From positions 1,984,001 to 2,048,000 of the forward strand of contig CP012388.1 in NCBI GenBank assembly GCA_001708385.1: a DNA stretch of 64,000 bases. Reading direction: 5' to 3'. Position numbers and translations under genes: made by a program. Of the stretch, positions 1-7,936 are shown one piece after another. Source of the stretch: Flavobacterium psychrophilum (GTDB lineage: Bacteria; Bacteroidota; Bacteroidia; Flavobacteriales; Flavobacteriaceae). Position 1 is the stretch's first letter. Each line of letters begins with the position of its first letter. The notes under the pieces were generated by a model. The model was not told the DNA's origin and did not search any database. It worked only from the letters and a program-made list of their open reading frames with translations.

Positions 1-1194
1 GTTTTCTAAACCTTCTTTAACCGCTACAAGGAAACCAACTGACTCACGTCCGTCGATGATTCTGTGGTCATACGATAATGCAACATACATCATTGGGTGA
101 ATTTCAACCTTACCGTTTACAGCGATAGGGCGCTCAATGATATTGTGCATACCAAGGATACCAGACTGCGGAGGGTTGATGATTGGCGTAGATAACATAC
201 TACCAAATACACCACCGTTAGTAATTGTAAAAGTACCGCCTGTCATATCGTCAACAGTAATCTGGCCGTCACGTGCACGAAGTGCAAGACGTTTGATTTC
301 TGCTTCGATACCACGGAAAGTTAGTCCTTCAGCATTTCTTACAACCGGTACCATTAGCCCCTTAGGACCCGATACTGCGATAGAAACGTCAACGAAATCG
401 TAAGCCACTTTATAGTCGCCATCCATCATTGAGTTAACATCAGGGAATAACTGTAAAGCTCTTACAACTGCTTTAGTGAAGAAAGACATATAACCAAGGC
501 TTACACCACCGTGTTTAGCTTTGAATGCATCTTTAAATTCGTTTCTTACATTGTTAACAGGCGTCATGTTTACTTCATTAAATGTAGTAAGCATTGCTGT
601 TTCGTTTTTAGCCGACACCAAACGCTCTGCAACCTTCCTGCGAAGCATAGAAAGCTTAGTACGCTCAGAACCACGGTTACCACCTGTTGGTGTTCCCATA
701 GACGGTACTGCATTTACAGCATCATCTTTAGTAATCCTTCCGCCTTTACCTGTACCGGAAACGCTTGAAGAATCTATGTTTTTCTCGTCTAATATTTTTC
801 TTGCAGCCGGAGAAGGTGTACCTGTAGCATACGTTTTCTCAGCAGCAGGGGCAGCTTTTGGCTCCTCTTTCTTTTCTTCTTTCTTAGGCTCTTCTTTTTT
901 CTCTTCCTCTTTAGGAGCTTCAGCAGCTTTTTCTGTTGCAGCACCGTCCGGTTTAGCTCCTTCAGTGTCAATAAGGCAAACTACCTGCCCAACTTTTACC
1001 GCGTCACCTTCTTCTGCCTTAAGTGTAATAATACCGCTTACTTCGGCAGGAAGCTCAAGGGTTGCTTTATCTGAATCAACTTCGGCAATAGCCTGGTCTT
1101 TCTCTACATAATCTCCGTCTTTTACCAGCCATGTTGCAATTTCAACTTCTGTAATTGACTCCCCCGGTGAAGGGACTTTCATTTCTAAAATCAT
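1..1194 (-). CDS. sucB: 2-oxoglutarate dehydrogenase E2, dihydrolipoyl succinyltransferase (partial, 3' end outside window)
   Basis: E2 core of the 2-oxoglutarate dehydrogenase complex; it transfers the succinyl group from the lipoyl arm to CoA in the TCA cycle. The 398 codons visible show an N-terminal lipoyl domain with the lipoylated Lys43 in DSDKA, a long Ala/Pro/Glu/Lys linker (about residues 79-125), a peripheral-subunit-binding segment ([11 protein letters not shown]) and the acyltransferase domain. The catalytic motif DHRIIDG is present, with His377 and Asp381. The frame is still open at base 1, so only the last few residues should be missing. The first Met (MILEMKVP) is used; the second Met, four codons on, is possible. 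It lies 56 bp downstream of sucA on the same strand, so the two are probably cotranscribed. Confidence 0.95.
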   Translation of the reverse strand, partial: MILEMKVPSPGESITEVEIATWLVKDGDYVEKDQAIAEVDSDKATLELPAEVSGIITLKAEEGDAVKVGQVVCLIDTEGAKPDGAATEKAAEAPKEEEKKEEPKKEEKKEEPKAAPAAEKTYATGTPSPAARKILDEKNIDSSSVSGTGKGGRITKDDAVNAVPSMGTPTGGNRGSERTKLSMLRRKVAERLVSAKNETAMLTTFNEVNMTPVNNVRNEFKDAFKAKHGGVSLGYMSFFTKAVVRALQLFPDVNSMMDGDYKVAYDFVDVSIAVSGPKGLMVPVVRNAEGLTFRGIEAEIKRLALRARDGQITVDDMTGGTFTITNGGVFGSMLSTPIINPPQSGILGMHNIIERPIAVNGKVEIHPMMYVALSYDHRIIDGRESVGFLVAVKEGLEN

Positions 1195-1250
1195 GTCAGT
1201 ATAATTTTATTGGTGTTCCTATCTTTTTTGAAATATCAAAAGTACGATAA

Positions 1251-4043
1251 TTAATTAAATAAGTTTTTATCAAAAACCATTGCTATAGCAGCTGCATGAC
1301 GTTTTTTAGAACGTGTGTAGCTACCTGCTGCCGGTGCACTGTAAGCTTTAAGGGCTGCAAGCCTGAATTTCACTTCCGTAAAGTTCATAAGCATGTAGCT
1401 GTAAGCACCCATGTTTCTTGGCTCTTCCTGTGCCCATACATAATCATCGGCATTAGGATATTTAGCTATAATTTCTTTAATCTGTTCTACCGGTAATGGG
1501 AATAACTGCTCTATCCTTACAAAAGCTACATCATCACGGTTAAGGTTTTCCCTTTCTGCAATAAGGTCGTAGTAGAATTTACCTGTAACAAATACAAGTG
1601 TTTTTACTTTGTTAGCATCTGCTGCAGGATCGTCAAGCACTTCCTGGAAGCTTCCGTTTGCAAATTCATCTACTGTAGAAACTACAAGCGGATGACGTAG
1701 TAAGCTCTTAGGTGTAAACACGATAAGCGGCTTACGGAAGTTTGTTTTCATCTGCCTTCTTAAAAGGTGGAAGAAGTTTGCCGGCGTTGTACAGTCTGCC
1801 ACATACATATTGTGGTTTGCACAAAGCTGAAGGTAACGCTCCATACGTGCAGAAGAGTGTTCTGCACCCTGGCCTTCGTAACCGTGAGGCAATAACATTA
1901 CAAGTCCGTTCTGGTTGTTCCATTTGTCTTCGGCAGCAGATATATACTGATCCAGCATGATTTGCGCACCGTTAGAGAAGTCACCAAACTGGGCCTCCCA
2001 AATGGTAAGTGTTTTAGGGCTTGCAAGGGCATAACCATAATCAAAACCTACAACACCATATTCTGAAAGCAGTGAATTGTAAATATGGAATTTACCTTTC
2101 TGGTCTTTCAGGTTATTAAGAAGAATTACTTCTTCTTCAGAATCTTCAACTTTAACTACCGCATGACGGTGAGAAAAGGTTCCCCTCTCTACATCCTGTC
2201 CTGAGATACGCACGTCATAACCCTCTGTAAGCAATGATCCGTAAGCAAGAAGCTCGGCCATAGCCCAGTCCAGTTTATCCGTTTCAAAGTACATGTTCTT
2301 TCTATCGTTTATAAGCTTTTGAATCTTGTTTATAAACTTTTTATCAGAAGGAAGCTCTGTTATAACTTTAGCGATATCGGTAAGTATATCTTTAGAGAAA
2401 GCAGTGTTTACTTTTTTAAGCATTTCCTGCTCGTCAGCCTGCTCATATCCTTCCCACTCGTTCAGCATGAACGGAGTAATGATGGTAAGGTCTTTTTTTC
2501 TTGATGCTTCAAGGTTTTCCTCAAGTTTGGCTTTGTATTCTTTTTCAAGTCCGCCAACGTAATCAGCAGCAATAACTCCGGCTTCTACCAGCTTTTCAGC
2601 ATAGATATCCCTTGGATTTTTGTGCTTAGCGATAATCTTGTATAGTTTAGGCTGCGTAAAACGAGGCTCATCACCTTCGTTGTGACCGTATTTTCTGTAC
2701 CCTAAAAGGTCAATAAATACATCGCTGCCAAATTCCATCCTGTAGTCTAAGGCAAACATCATAGCATGAACTACCGCTTCTGCATCGTCTGCATTTACGT
2801 GAAGTACCGGTGATAATGTTACTTTAGCAACGTCTGTACAATAGGTAGACGAACGTGCATCAAGATAGTTGGTTGTAAAACCTACCTGGTTATTTACCAC
2901 AAGGTGAATTGTACCTCCGGTTTTGTAACCGTCAAGCTTAGCCATCTGAACAATTTCGTAAACAATACCCTGACCGGCAACAGCGGCATCACCGTGAAGC
3001 GCGATAGGTAACACTTTAGAGAAATCGTCGGCATAGTGCCTGTCCTGTTTAGCCCTTGCAATACCTTCTATAACTGCACCTACAGTTTCAAGGTGCGAAG
3101 GGTTTGGAGCAAGGTTAATGTTTATATGTTTACCGTTCCTTGTTTGTTTGTCTGCCGTAAGGCCAAGGTGGTATTTTACGTCGCCATCAAAAAGAGCATC
3201 GTCATCGTAGTCTTTACCGTCAAACTCGCTGAAGATATCAGAAGTTGACTTACCAAATACGTTTGCAAGTACGTTAAGGCGACCCCTGTGCGCCATACCC
3301 ATAACAAATTGCTCTACACCTTTATCCGCAGCTGCCTCAATAAGTGCATCAAGTGCAGGAATAAGCGATTCTCCACCCTCAAGTGAGAAACGTTTCTGTC
3401 CAACGTATTTTGTATGAAGGAAGTTCTCAAAAGAAACAGCCTCATTAAGTTTGCCCAGAATGTTTTTCTTCTGCTCTGCAGAGAAATCCGGTTGGTTATT
3501 GTTAGCAGAAAGTTTGTTCTGAATCCATTTGCGTACTTCCGGGTCACGGATGTACATGTACTCGATACCAATGTGCTGGCAGTATACCTGCCTTAAATGG
3601 TCAACGATCTGTTTAAGGGTTGCGTTTTGAAGCCCTACCTCTTTACCTGCATCAAACACAGTATCAAGATCGGCATCAGAAAGGCCAAAATTGTCAAGTG
3701 CTAACGATGGGGTAAAAATCCTCCTGTCCCTAACCGGATTGGTTTTGGTAAACAGGTGGCCGCGTGTACGGTAACCTTCGATAAGGTTTAAAACCTTAAA
3801 TTCTTTTTGAAGTTTTTCGGGAATACCCGAGTAATCAGAAACAGGCTGGGCCGCTACTGTAGCTGCCTGACCTGGCACATCCAGCGTTTCGAAACCAGAC
3901 CCGTAGCTCTCACTACCAAAATCAAACCCCTGGAAAAAACTTCTCCAGCTTGGTTCAACACTGTCGGGATTCTCTATATATTGATCGTATAAATCTGCAA
4001 AAAAAGCAGTATGTGCTGCGTTTAAAAAGGAAAACCTGTCCAT
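1251..4043 (-). CDS. sucA: 2-oxoglutarate dehydrogenase E1 component
   Basis: Thiamine-diphosphate-dependent E1 subunit that decarboxylates 2-oxoglutarate and passes the succinyl group to the E2 lipoyl arm. The 930-aa length is normal for the family. Visible signatures are the E1 N-terminus (FLNAAHTAFFADLYDQY), GMAHRGRLNVLANV near residue 250, the ThDP/Mg segment LHGDAAVAGQG followed by NNQVGFTT, SHRHAVV, and EAQFGDFSNGAQ in the C-terminal transketolase-like part. The frame stays open 62 codons further upstream, but that stretch is basic, AT-rich and unlike any E1, and it crosses the promoter, so I start at ATG 4043. It is the first gene of a two-gene operon with sucB. Confidence 0.97.
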   Translation of the reverse strand: MDRFSFLNAAHTAFFADLYDQYIENPDSVEPSWRSFFQGFDFGSESYGSGFETLDVPGQAATVAAQPVSDYSGIPEKLQKEFKVLNLIEGYRTRGHLFTKTNPVRDRRIFTPSLALDNFGLSDADLDTVFDAGKEVGLQNATLKQIVDHLRQVYCQHIGIEYMYIRDPEVRKWIQNKLSANNNQPDFSAEQKKNILGKLNEAVSFENFLHTKYVGQKRFSLEGGESLIPALDALIEAAADKGVEQFVMGMAHRGRLNVLANVFGKSTSDIFSEFDGKDYDDDALFDGDVKYHLGLTADKQTRNGKHININLAPNPSHLETVGAVIEGIARAKQDRHYADDFSKVLPIALHGDAAVAGQGIVYEIVQMAKLDGYKTGGTIHLVVNNQVGFTTNYLDARSSTYCTDVAKVTLSPVLHVNADDAEAVVHAMMFALDYRMEFGSDVFIDLLGYRKYGHNEGDEPRFTQPKLYKIIAKHKNPRDIYAEKLVEAGVIAADYVGGLEKEYKAKLEENLEASRKKDLTIITPFMLNEWEGYEQADEQEMLKKVNTAFSKDILTDIAKVITELPSDKKFINKIQKLINDRKNMYFETDKLDWAMAELLAYGSLLTEGYDVRISGQDVERGTFSHRHAVVKVEDSEEEVILLNNLKDQKGKFHIYNSLLSEYGVVGFDYGYALASPKTLTIWEAQFGDFSNGAQIMLDQYISAAEDKWNNQNGLVMLLPHGYEGQGAEHSSARMERYLQLCANHNMYVADCTTPANFFHLLRRQMKTNFRKPLIVFTPKSLLRHPLVVSTVDEFANGSFQEVLDDPAADANKVKTLVFVTGKFYYDLIAERENLNRDDVAFVRIEQLFPLPVEQIKEIIAKYPNADDYVWAQEEPRNMGAYSYMLMNFTEVKFRLAALKAYSAPAAGSYTRSKKRHAAAIAMVFDKNLFN

Positions 4044-4083
4044 ACTTATGTCTTTTATGACCTTGTTTTTAAAAAATTTACTG

Positions 4084-4091
4084 CAAAAGTA
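4084..4091 (-). promoter_or_regulatory. Putative -7 element for sucA-sucB
   Basis: On the minus strand this reads TACTTTTG, an exact match to the Bacteroidetes TAnnTTTG -7 consensus, about 40 bases upstream of the chosen sucA start. I could not place a clear -33 TTTG at the usual spacing, so the call rests on one element. Confidence 0.4.
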
Positions 4092-4158
4092 CAATAATTG
4101 TAATAATCTTTCAGTGTTTTTTATACTTTTATATTTACAACTATTCACAATACGCATC

Positions 4159-4698
4159 ATGAAATCAGGCATTTTCATTTTTTTAACAAAACGTTCACTA
4201 TTAGTGTGTTTGCTATTGTTTTCTGTCATTTCTAATGCGCAGGACAGTGATTTTTGGGATAGGGTTCGTTTCGGCGGCGGATTAGGCCTTGGTTTTGGCA
4301 GCGGATATACCGATGTTACGATTGCTCCCGGTGCTATTTATCAGTTTAACGAATATGTTGCGCTTGGCGCAGGATTGCAGTTTAGTTATGTAGACCAAAA
4401 GAACTTTTATTCCGCTAAGATGTATGGTGCCAATGGTATAGTTTTATTTAACCCTATACCCGAAGTACAGCTTTCGGCAGAAGTAGAACAACTAAGGGTT
4501 AACCTTGATGTAGACACTGACCGCTTTGGACAATACGAAGGCTACAGCAGGGATTTCTGGAATACCGGATTGTTTTTAGGCGCAGGATATAACGTAGTAG
4601 ATAACGTTACAATTGGCATACGCTACAACGTATTATATAACGATAATGACTTTGTATATAGCCAGGCATGGATGCCGTTTGTAAGGGTGTATTTTTAA
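4159..4698 (+). CDS. Small outer-membrane beta-barrel-like protein
   Basis: A 179-aa exported protein divergent from sucA. The N-terminus is a signal peptide (basic KR then LLVCLLLFSVISNA, cleavage before QDS). The mature part has Gly-rich alternating strands (GGGLGLGFGSGYTD, GAGLQFSY, GLFLGAGYNV, IGIRYNVLY) and ends in VRVYF, with the C-terminal aromatic residue typical of outer-membrane barrels. The longer frame back to 4048 adds 37 residues lacking a signal and overlapping the sucA leader, so ATG 4159 is chosen. From memory, relatives beside sucA are sometimes labelled alpha-ketoglutarate decarboxylase; nothing in the sequence supports an enzyme. The next gene starts 10 bp later and is probably cotranscribed. 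Confidence 0.8.
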   Translation: MKSGIFIFLTKRSLLVCLLLFSVISNAQDSDFWDRVRFGGGLGLGFGSGYTDVTIAPGAIYQFNEYVALGAGLQFSYVDQKNFYSAKMYGANGIVLFNPIPEVQLSAEVEQLRVNLDVDTDRFGQYEGYSRDFWNTGLFLGAGYNVVDNVTIGIRYNVLYNDNDFVYSQAWMPFVRVYF

Positions 4699-4708
4699 GT
4701 ACTAAAAA

Positions 4709-5173
4709 ATGAAGAATACACTCTTGTTACTAACTACAATGTTTTCTCTTAGCCTTCTTTCTCAAAACACAAATATAATCCTTCAGGTAAATGAAAAAAC
4801 GCTTGATTATGGAGAAGTGAGCAATCTTTATATTGATATTTTAAATTCAGATATTCCTGAAAAATATTATTTAAAATATTACCCAGGTGATTTAATTTTT
4901 GATGAAAAAATCTGGAATAAAATTAACTCCGACAGCATAGGAAAAGTCAGGCTTAATTTCGACTATTATACTTATAAAAAAGGAAAACAGCAGATTGCGA
5001 ATTTTCACGTTGAATTAAACAAGAAATTATTGAATCAACATTATTTAATTATCGATGTATATGACTTTAGGGATAAAAAATATAAAAGATGGTATCAATA
5101 CATAACCAAAGAAGATTATCTCGTTGAATTAATATATCCACAGAGTGGGCGCTATATTCGCATGGAAAACTAA
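4709..5173 (+). CDS. Exported protein of unknown function
   Basis: A 154-aa protein with an N-terminal signal peptide (KNTLLLLTTMFSLSLLS, likely cleaved before QNT). The mature part is Lys/Tyr-rich and predicted mostly beta; I recognise no family or catalytic motif. It starts 10 bp after the beta-barrel gene on the same strand. Its last four bases overlap the 3' end of the convergent gene at 5170-5523, and no terminator fits between them. Confidence 0.65.
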   Translation: MKNTLLLLTTMFSLSLLSQNTNIILQVNEKTLDYGEVSNLYIDILNSDIPEKYYLKYYPGDLIFDEKIWNKINSDSIGKVRLNFDYYTYKKGKQQIANFHVELNKKLLNQHYLIIDVYDFRDKKYKRWYQYITKEDYLVELIYPQSGRYIRMEN

Positions 5174-5523
5174 TACCTATTCCTAAACCATACTTTTTGC
5201 CACTCCCTTTTTAAAACTAAAAAGGCAACCTGTTCGGCAAGTTCACCAATATCTCCACCGCTTAAGGCTTTAATGTCTTTTTCGGGAACATCTATAATAT
5301 ACAGCAGGTTTAAATACTCTGCAAATTTATGCTGAATGAGGTTATACACCTTGTCCTGCACACCCAGCTTTAAATTAATAGGCGAAATGTCGGTATCAAA
5401 ATCTACCGATTCGTTGGCAAGGGTAAAATCTTTATTAAGCTGCTCTACCAGCTTTACATAAAGCTGTTCTTTTTGCGCCTCAGATAATAAAAGGTCTGTA
5501 TTAAGGGGTGCTGTAAACGTCAT
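5170..5523 (-). CDS. Conserved cytoplasmic protein of unknown function
   Basis: A 117-aa soluble protein, acidic and probably helical, with no signal peptide, membrane segment or recognised motif. Its start overlaps the stop of the upstream polyprenyl synthase gene by one base (TAATG), which indicates translational coupling and a two-gene operon. The coupling suggests a role near isoprenoid synthesis, but that is inference only. It converges with the gene ending at 5173 with a 4-bp overlap. Confidence 0.75.
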   Translation of the reverse strand: MTFTAPLNTDLLLSEAQKEQLYVKLVEQLNKDFTLANESVDFDTDISPINLKLGVQDKVYNLIQHKFAEYLNLLYIIDVPEKDIKALSGGDIGELAEQVAFLVLKREWQKVWFRNRY

Positions 5524-6497
5524 TATACATTTCTTTGCATTAGGCTTTCTCCAAAGTTCTTAAGAAGCAATTTGTTAGCGTCGGTAATATTTAGTTTTTC
5601 AAGTGTAGCAAAAGCTTTAAAAGTATAATCTTCAATGGCTTTTTTGGTAGCATCATCTGCACCTGTATGCCTGAATATATTTTTTACCGCCACCACTTTA
5701 TCATCATGATCTTCCGGCTGCACAGCAAACCACTGTAAAAGATTTTCTCTTTCGAACTGGTTACCCTGTTCTAACGCTTTTAGATATAAGTATGTTTTTT
5801 TGTTTTCTATAATATCGCCACCAATCTGCTTCCCAAAAGTAGCCGGATCGCCAAAGGCATCAAGATAGTCGTCCTGAAGCTGGAAGGCAATACCAAGATT
5901 AAGTCCAAAATCATAGATAAGGTCACAGTTCTCTTCGGAAGTCTGTGCCACTATACCACCCATTTTCATGGCAGCAGCAACAAGCACCGCTGTTTTATAT
6001 TCTATCATCTTAAGGTATTCTGCCTGAGAAACATCGTTACGTTGCTCAAAGTCAACATCCCACTGCTGGCCTTCGCAAACCTCTAATGCTGTTTTGCTGA
6101 ACAATTTTGCAAGCGATCTGAAAACCTGCGGCTCATATTCTTCAAAATACTGGTACGCCAATATCAGCATAGCATCTCCCGAAAGTATAGCCGTATTAAG
6201 GTTCCACTTTTCATGCACTGTCTGATTGCCGCGCCTTAGCGGGGCATCATCCATAATATCATCATGCACTAAAGAAAAGTTATGAAACATCTCTACTGCA
6301 ACGGCAGCCGGTAATGCCTCGCGGCAATCGGCACCAAAAATATCGGCAGTCATAAGTGTTAGCACAGGCCTCATACGCTTACCGCCAAGCGATAATATAT
6401 ACTGTATAGGGTTGTAAAGATTTACAGGTTCTTTTACTATAGATGTGTTTGCAAAATAATCGGAAACGATTTGCTGGTAGTGCACTATGGGCTGCAT
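5523..6497 (-). CDS. Polyprenyl (geranylgeranyl/farnesyl-type) diphosphate synthase
   Basis: A 324-aa trans-isoprenyl diphosphate synthase that condenses allylic diphosphates with isopentenyl diphosphate to make precursors of quinones or carotenoids. Family motifs are GGKRMRP (38-44), the first Asp-rich motif DDIMD (Asp79, Asp80, Asp83) followed by RRG, and the second, QLQDDYLDAFGD. The first motif has the plain DDxxD spacing, without the two-residue insertion of E. coli IspA-type enzymes. Phe74 lies at position -5 to the first Asp; in archaeal-type enzymes a bulky residue there limits the product to C15-C20. Product length is therefore inferred, not proven. Confidence 0.9.
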   Translation of the reverse strand: MQPIVHYQQIVSDYFANTSIVKEPVNLYNPIQYILSLGGKRMRPVLTLMTADIFGADCREALPAAVAVEMFHNFSLVHDDIMDDAPLRRGNQTVHEKWNLNTAILSGDAMLILAYQYFEEYEPQVFRSLAKLFSKTALEVCEGQQWDVDFEQRNDVSQAEYLKMIEYKTAVLVAAAMKMGGIVAQTSEENCDLIYDFGLNLGIAFQLQDDYLDAFGDPATFGKQIGGDIIENKKTYLYLKALEQGNQFERENLLQWFAVQPEDHDDKVVAVKNIFRHTGADDATKKAIEDYTFKAFATLEKLNITDANKLLLKNFGESLMQRNV

Positions 6498-6513
6498 GTA
6501 GTATTTTTTTTTG

Positions 6514-6544
6514 CTAAAGTACCTCTTTTCTTTCTCTTACCAAA
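6514..6544 (-). promoter_or_regulatory. Putative promoter for the polyprenyl synthase operon
   Basis: On the minus strand, TTTG (6541-6544) is followed 19 bases later by TACTTTAG (6514-6521), one mismatch from TAnnTTTG. It sits 17 bases upstream of the start codon at 6497. Confidence 0.4.
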
Positions 6545-6579
6545 AGTTTATTACGCTACAAAAATCATAAAAAAACTTT

Positions 6580-6607
6580 GGAAACTTTTTTGGTTTTAAA
6601 AGTTTCC
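6580..6607. promoter_or_regulatory. Perfect 10-bp inverted repeat, probable TetR operator
   Basis: GGAAACTTTT, an 8-base spacer, then AAAAGTTTCC: ten perfectly complementary positions. The repeat covers the -33 region of the tetR promoter at 6589-6620, so a bound dimer would block RNA polymerase. Autoregulation by the adjacent TetR protein is the simplest reading. It could also affect the divergent polyprenyl synthase gene. Confidence 0.65.
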
Positions 6608-6620
6608 TGAACTACTTTTG
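6589..6620 (+). promoter_or_regulatory. Promoter for the first tetR gene
   Basis: TTTG at 6589-6592, a 20-base gap, then TACTTTTG at 6613-6620, a full match to the Bacteroidetes -33/-7 consensus. The start codon follows 10 bases later, so the leader is very short. Confidence 0.6.
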
Positions 6621-6630
6621 CACCCGAATC

Positions 6631-7233
6631 ATGATAATGAAAGAGACAATTTTACAGAAAGCGAACGATATGTTCCTTACACTTGGTTTTAAAAGTGTAA
6701 CGATGGATGATATAGCCAATGAAATGAGCATATCTAAAAAAACAATCTATCAGCATTTTGCCAACAAGAATGAATTGGTAGAAGCCAGTACGACATCACT
6801 TTTTATAACTATTTCTGAAGGGATAGATGAAATATGCACTTTCGGACACAATTCTATTGAAGAGATTTTTATTATTCGTCAGTTTTTAATGAAGCACCTG
6901 AACAACGAAACAGCGTCGCCATTTTTTCAGCTTCAGAAGTTCTTCCCTCACACTTTTTCGGCATTAAGGCAAAAACAATTTGAGAAAATGCACGGCTGTA
7001 TGATGGCGAGTATCGAAAAAGGTGTAAAGGCCGGTTTATACCGAAATGATGTCGATATAGATTTTGCATCACGAATTTACTTTACCGGACTTAGCGGCAT
7101 TAAAGACACCGACATATTTCCCGACACACATAACATTAACGCAGTTACACGACAGTTTTTAGAATATCATGTAAGAGCTATTGCAACAGAAACCGGTATT
7201 GCCGAGCTAAAAAACGCACTTATAAAATATTAA
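6631..7233 (+). CDS. TetR/AcrR family transcriptional regulator (first of two)
   Basis: A 200-aa TetR-type repressor. The N-terminal helix-turn-helix is clear (VTMDDIANEMSISKKTIYQHF, with KNEL after it); the C-terminal ligand-binding and dimer region is helical and divergent, as usual. The start could be the first Met or the third residue (MIMKET). It lies upstream of a second tetR and an RND efflux operon, so it probably controls efflux and its own expression through the 6580-6607 inverted repeat. The inducer cannot be read from the sequence. Confidence 0.9.
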   Translation: MIMKETILQKANDMFLTLGFKSVTMDDIANEMSISKKTIYQHFANKNELVEASTTSLFITISEGIDEICTFGHNSIEEIFIIRQFLMKHLNNETASPFFQLQKFFPHTFSALRQKQFEKMHGCMMASIEKGVKAGLYRNDVDIDFASRIYFTGLSGIKDTDIFPDTHNINAVTRQFLEYHVRAIATETGIAELKNALIKY

Positions 7234-7246
7234 CAAAATATTAACA

Positions 7247-7276
7247 TTTGTTGATTTAAAAAAGGATGTAAATTTG
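7247..7276 (+). promoter_or_regulatory. Promoter for the second tetR and efflux operon
   Basis: TTTG at 7247-7250, 18 bases, then TAAATTTG at 7269-7276: exact matches to both Bacteroidetes promoter elements. It means tetR2 and the pump genes have a start of their own within the 79-bp gap after the first tetR. Confidence 0.6.
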
Positions 7277-7278
7277 CA

Positions 7279-7294
7279 TTGACAAAAATGTCAA
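7279..7294. promoter_or_regulatory. Inverted repeat TTGACA-N4-TGTCAA, probable TetR operator
   Basis: A perfect 6-bp dyad with an AAAA spacer, starting two bases after the -7 element, over the likely transcription start. This is a classic repressor position. It differs in sequence from the repeat before the first tetR, so the two regulators probably have different specificities. Confidence 0.6.
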
Positions 7295-7312
7295 ACAAAA
7301 TAGTTAAACAAT

Positions 7313-7909
7313 ATGTCAGCAAAAGTTACAGATCAGGATACTGAGAAACTGATAAAAGATACAGCCAAGCAATTGTTCTTCGGAGAAGGTAAATTTAACG
7401 CCACCACACAGGAGATTGCCGATGCAGCAGGAGTTAACCGCACACTAATTAATTATTACTTTAGATCGAGAGATAAACTGTTCCAGATTGTTTTTGACGA
7501 TGCACAAATAAAAGAACAGGAATTAACAGAACAGATTGTATTCTCTGACCTTCCATTCAAAGAAAAGATTTCACGCCATTTAGATATTTTTTTAGAACAG
7601 GCAAAACAATACCCTTACCTGGAAATTTATATGGTAACGCAAATGAACCAGGGATGCATCTGGAAAGATCAGGAAAAGATGTCTCTCCTTCTTGATAAAT
7701 TTTACCTTGAAATAGCCCTTGAAATGGAAAGAGGAACCATAGACCGCATGAGGCCCGAGCAATTTGTACTGAATTTTATCTCGTTATTGTCGTTCCCCAC
7801 TTCTATGCGTCCACTATTGCAGGAAACGATGGGGCTGTCAACAGAGCTTTACGACACACTGCTGGAGGAGCGTAAGGAAATTATACTTAGAACACTTTTT
7901 AAACAATAA
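7313..7909 (+). CDS. TetR/AcrR family transcriptional regulator (second)
   Basis: A 198-aa TetR-type protein. The N-terminal DNA-binding domain contains TTQEIADAAGVNRTLINYYF followed by SRDKLF, the standard helix-turn-helix with its Tyr-Tyr/Phe end. The C-terminal part is helical with no recognisable ligand signature. It lies 27 bp upstream of the outer-membrane efflux gene, so it is probably the first gene of the efflux operon and represses it through the dyad at 7279-7294. It is clearly diverged from the neighbouring TetR, so a recent duplication is unlikely. Confidence 0.92.
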   Translation: MSAKVTDQDTEKLIKDTAKQLFFGEGKFNATTQEIADAAGVNRTLINYYFRSRDKLFQIVFDDAQIKEQELTEQIVFSDLPFKEKISRHLDIFLEQAKQYPYLEIYMVTQMNQGCIWKDQEKMSLLLDKFYLEIALEMERGTIDRMRPEQFVLNFISLLSFPTSMRPLLQETMGLSTELYDTLLEERKEIILRTLFKQ

Positions 7910-7936
7910 TCATCATTCAATAAACACAGTTAGACC

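Noticed and set aside
4044..4229. N-terminal extension of SucA by 62 codons
   Set aside because: The extension is basic and Asn/Lys-rich, is unlike any E1, and runs over the putative -7 element at 4084-4091. The family start matches MDRFSFLN at 4043.
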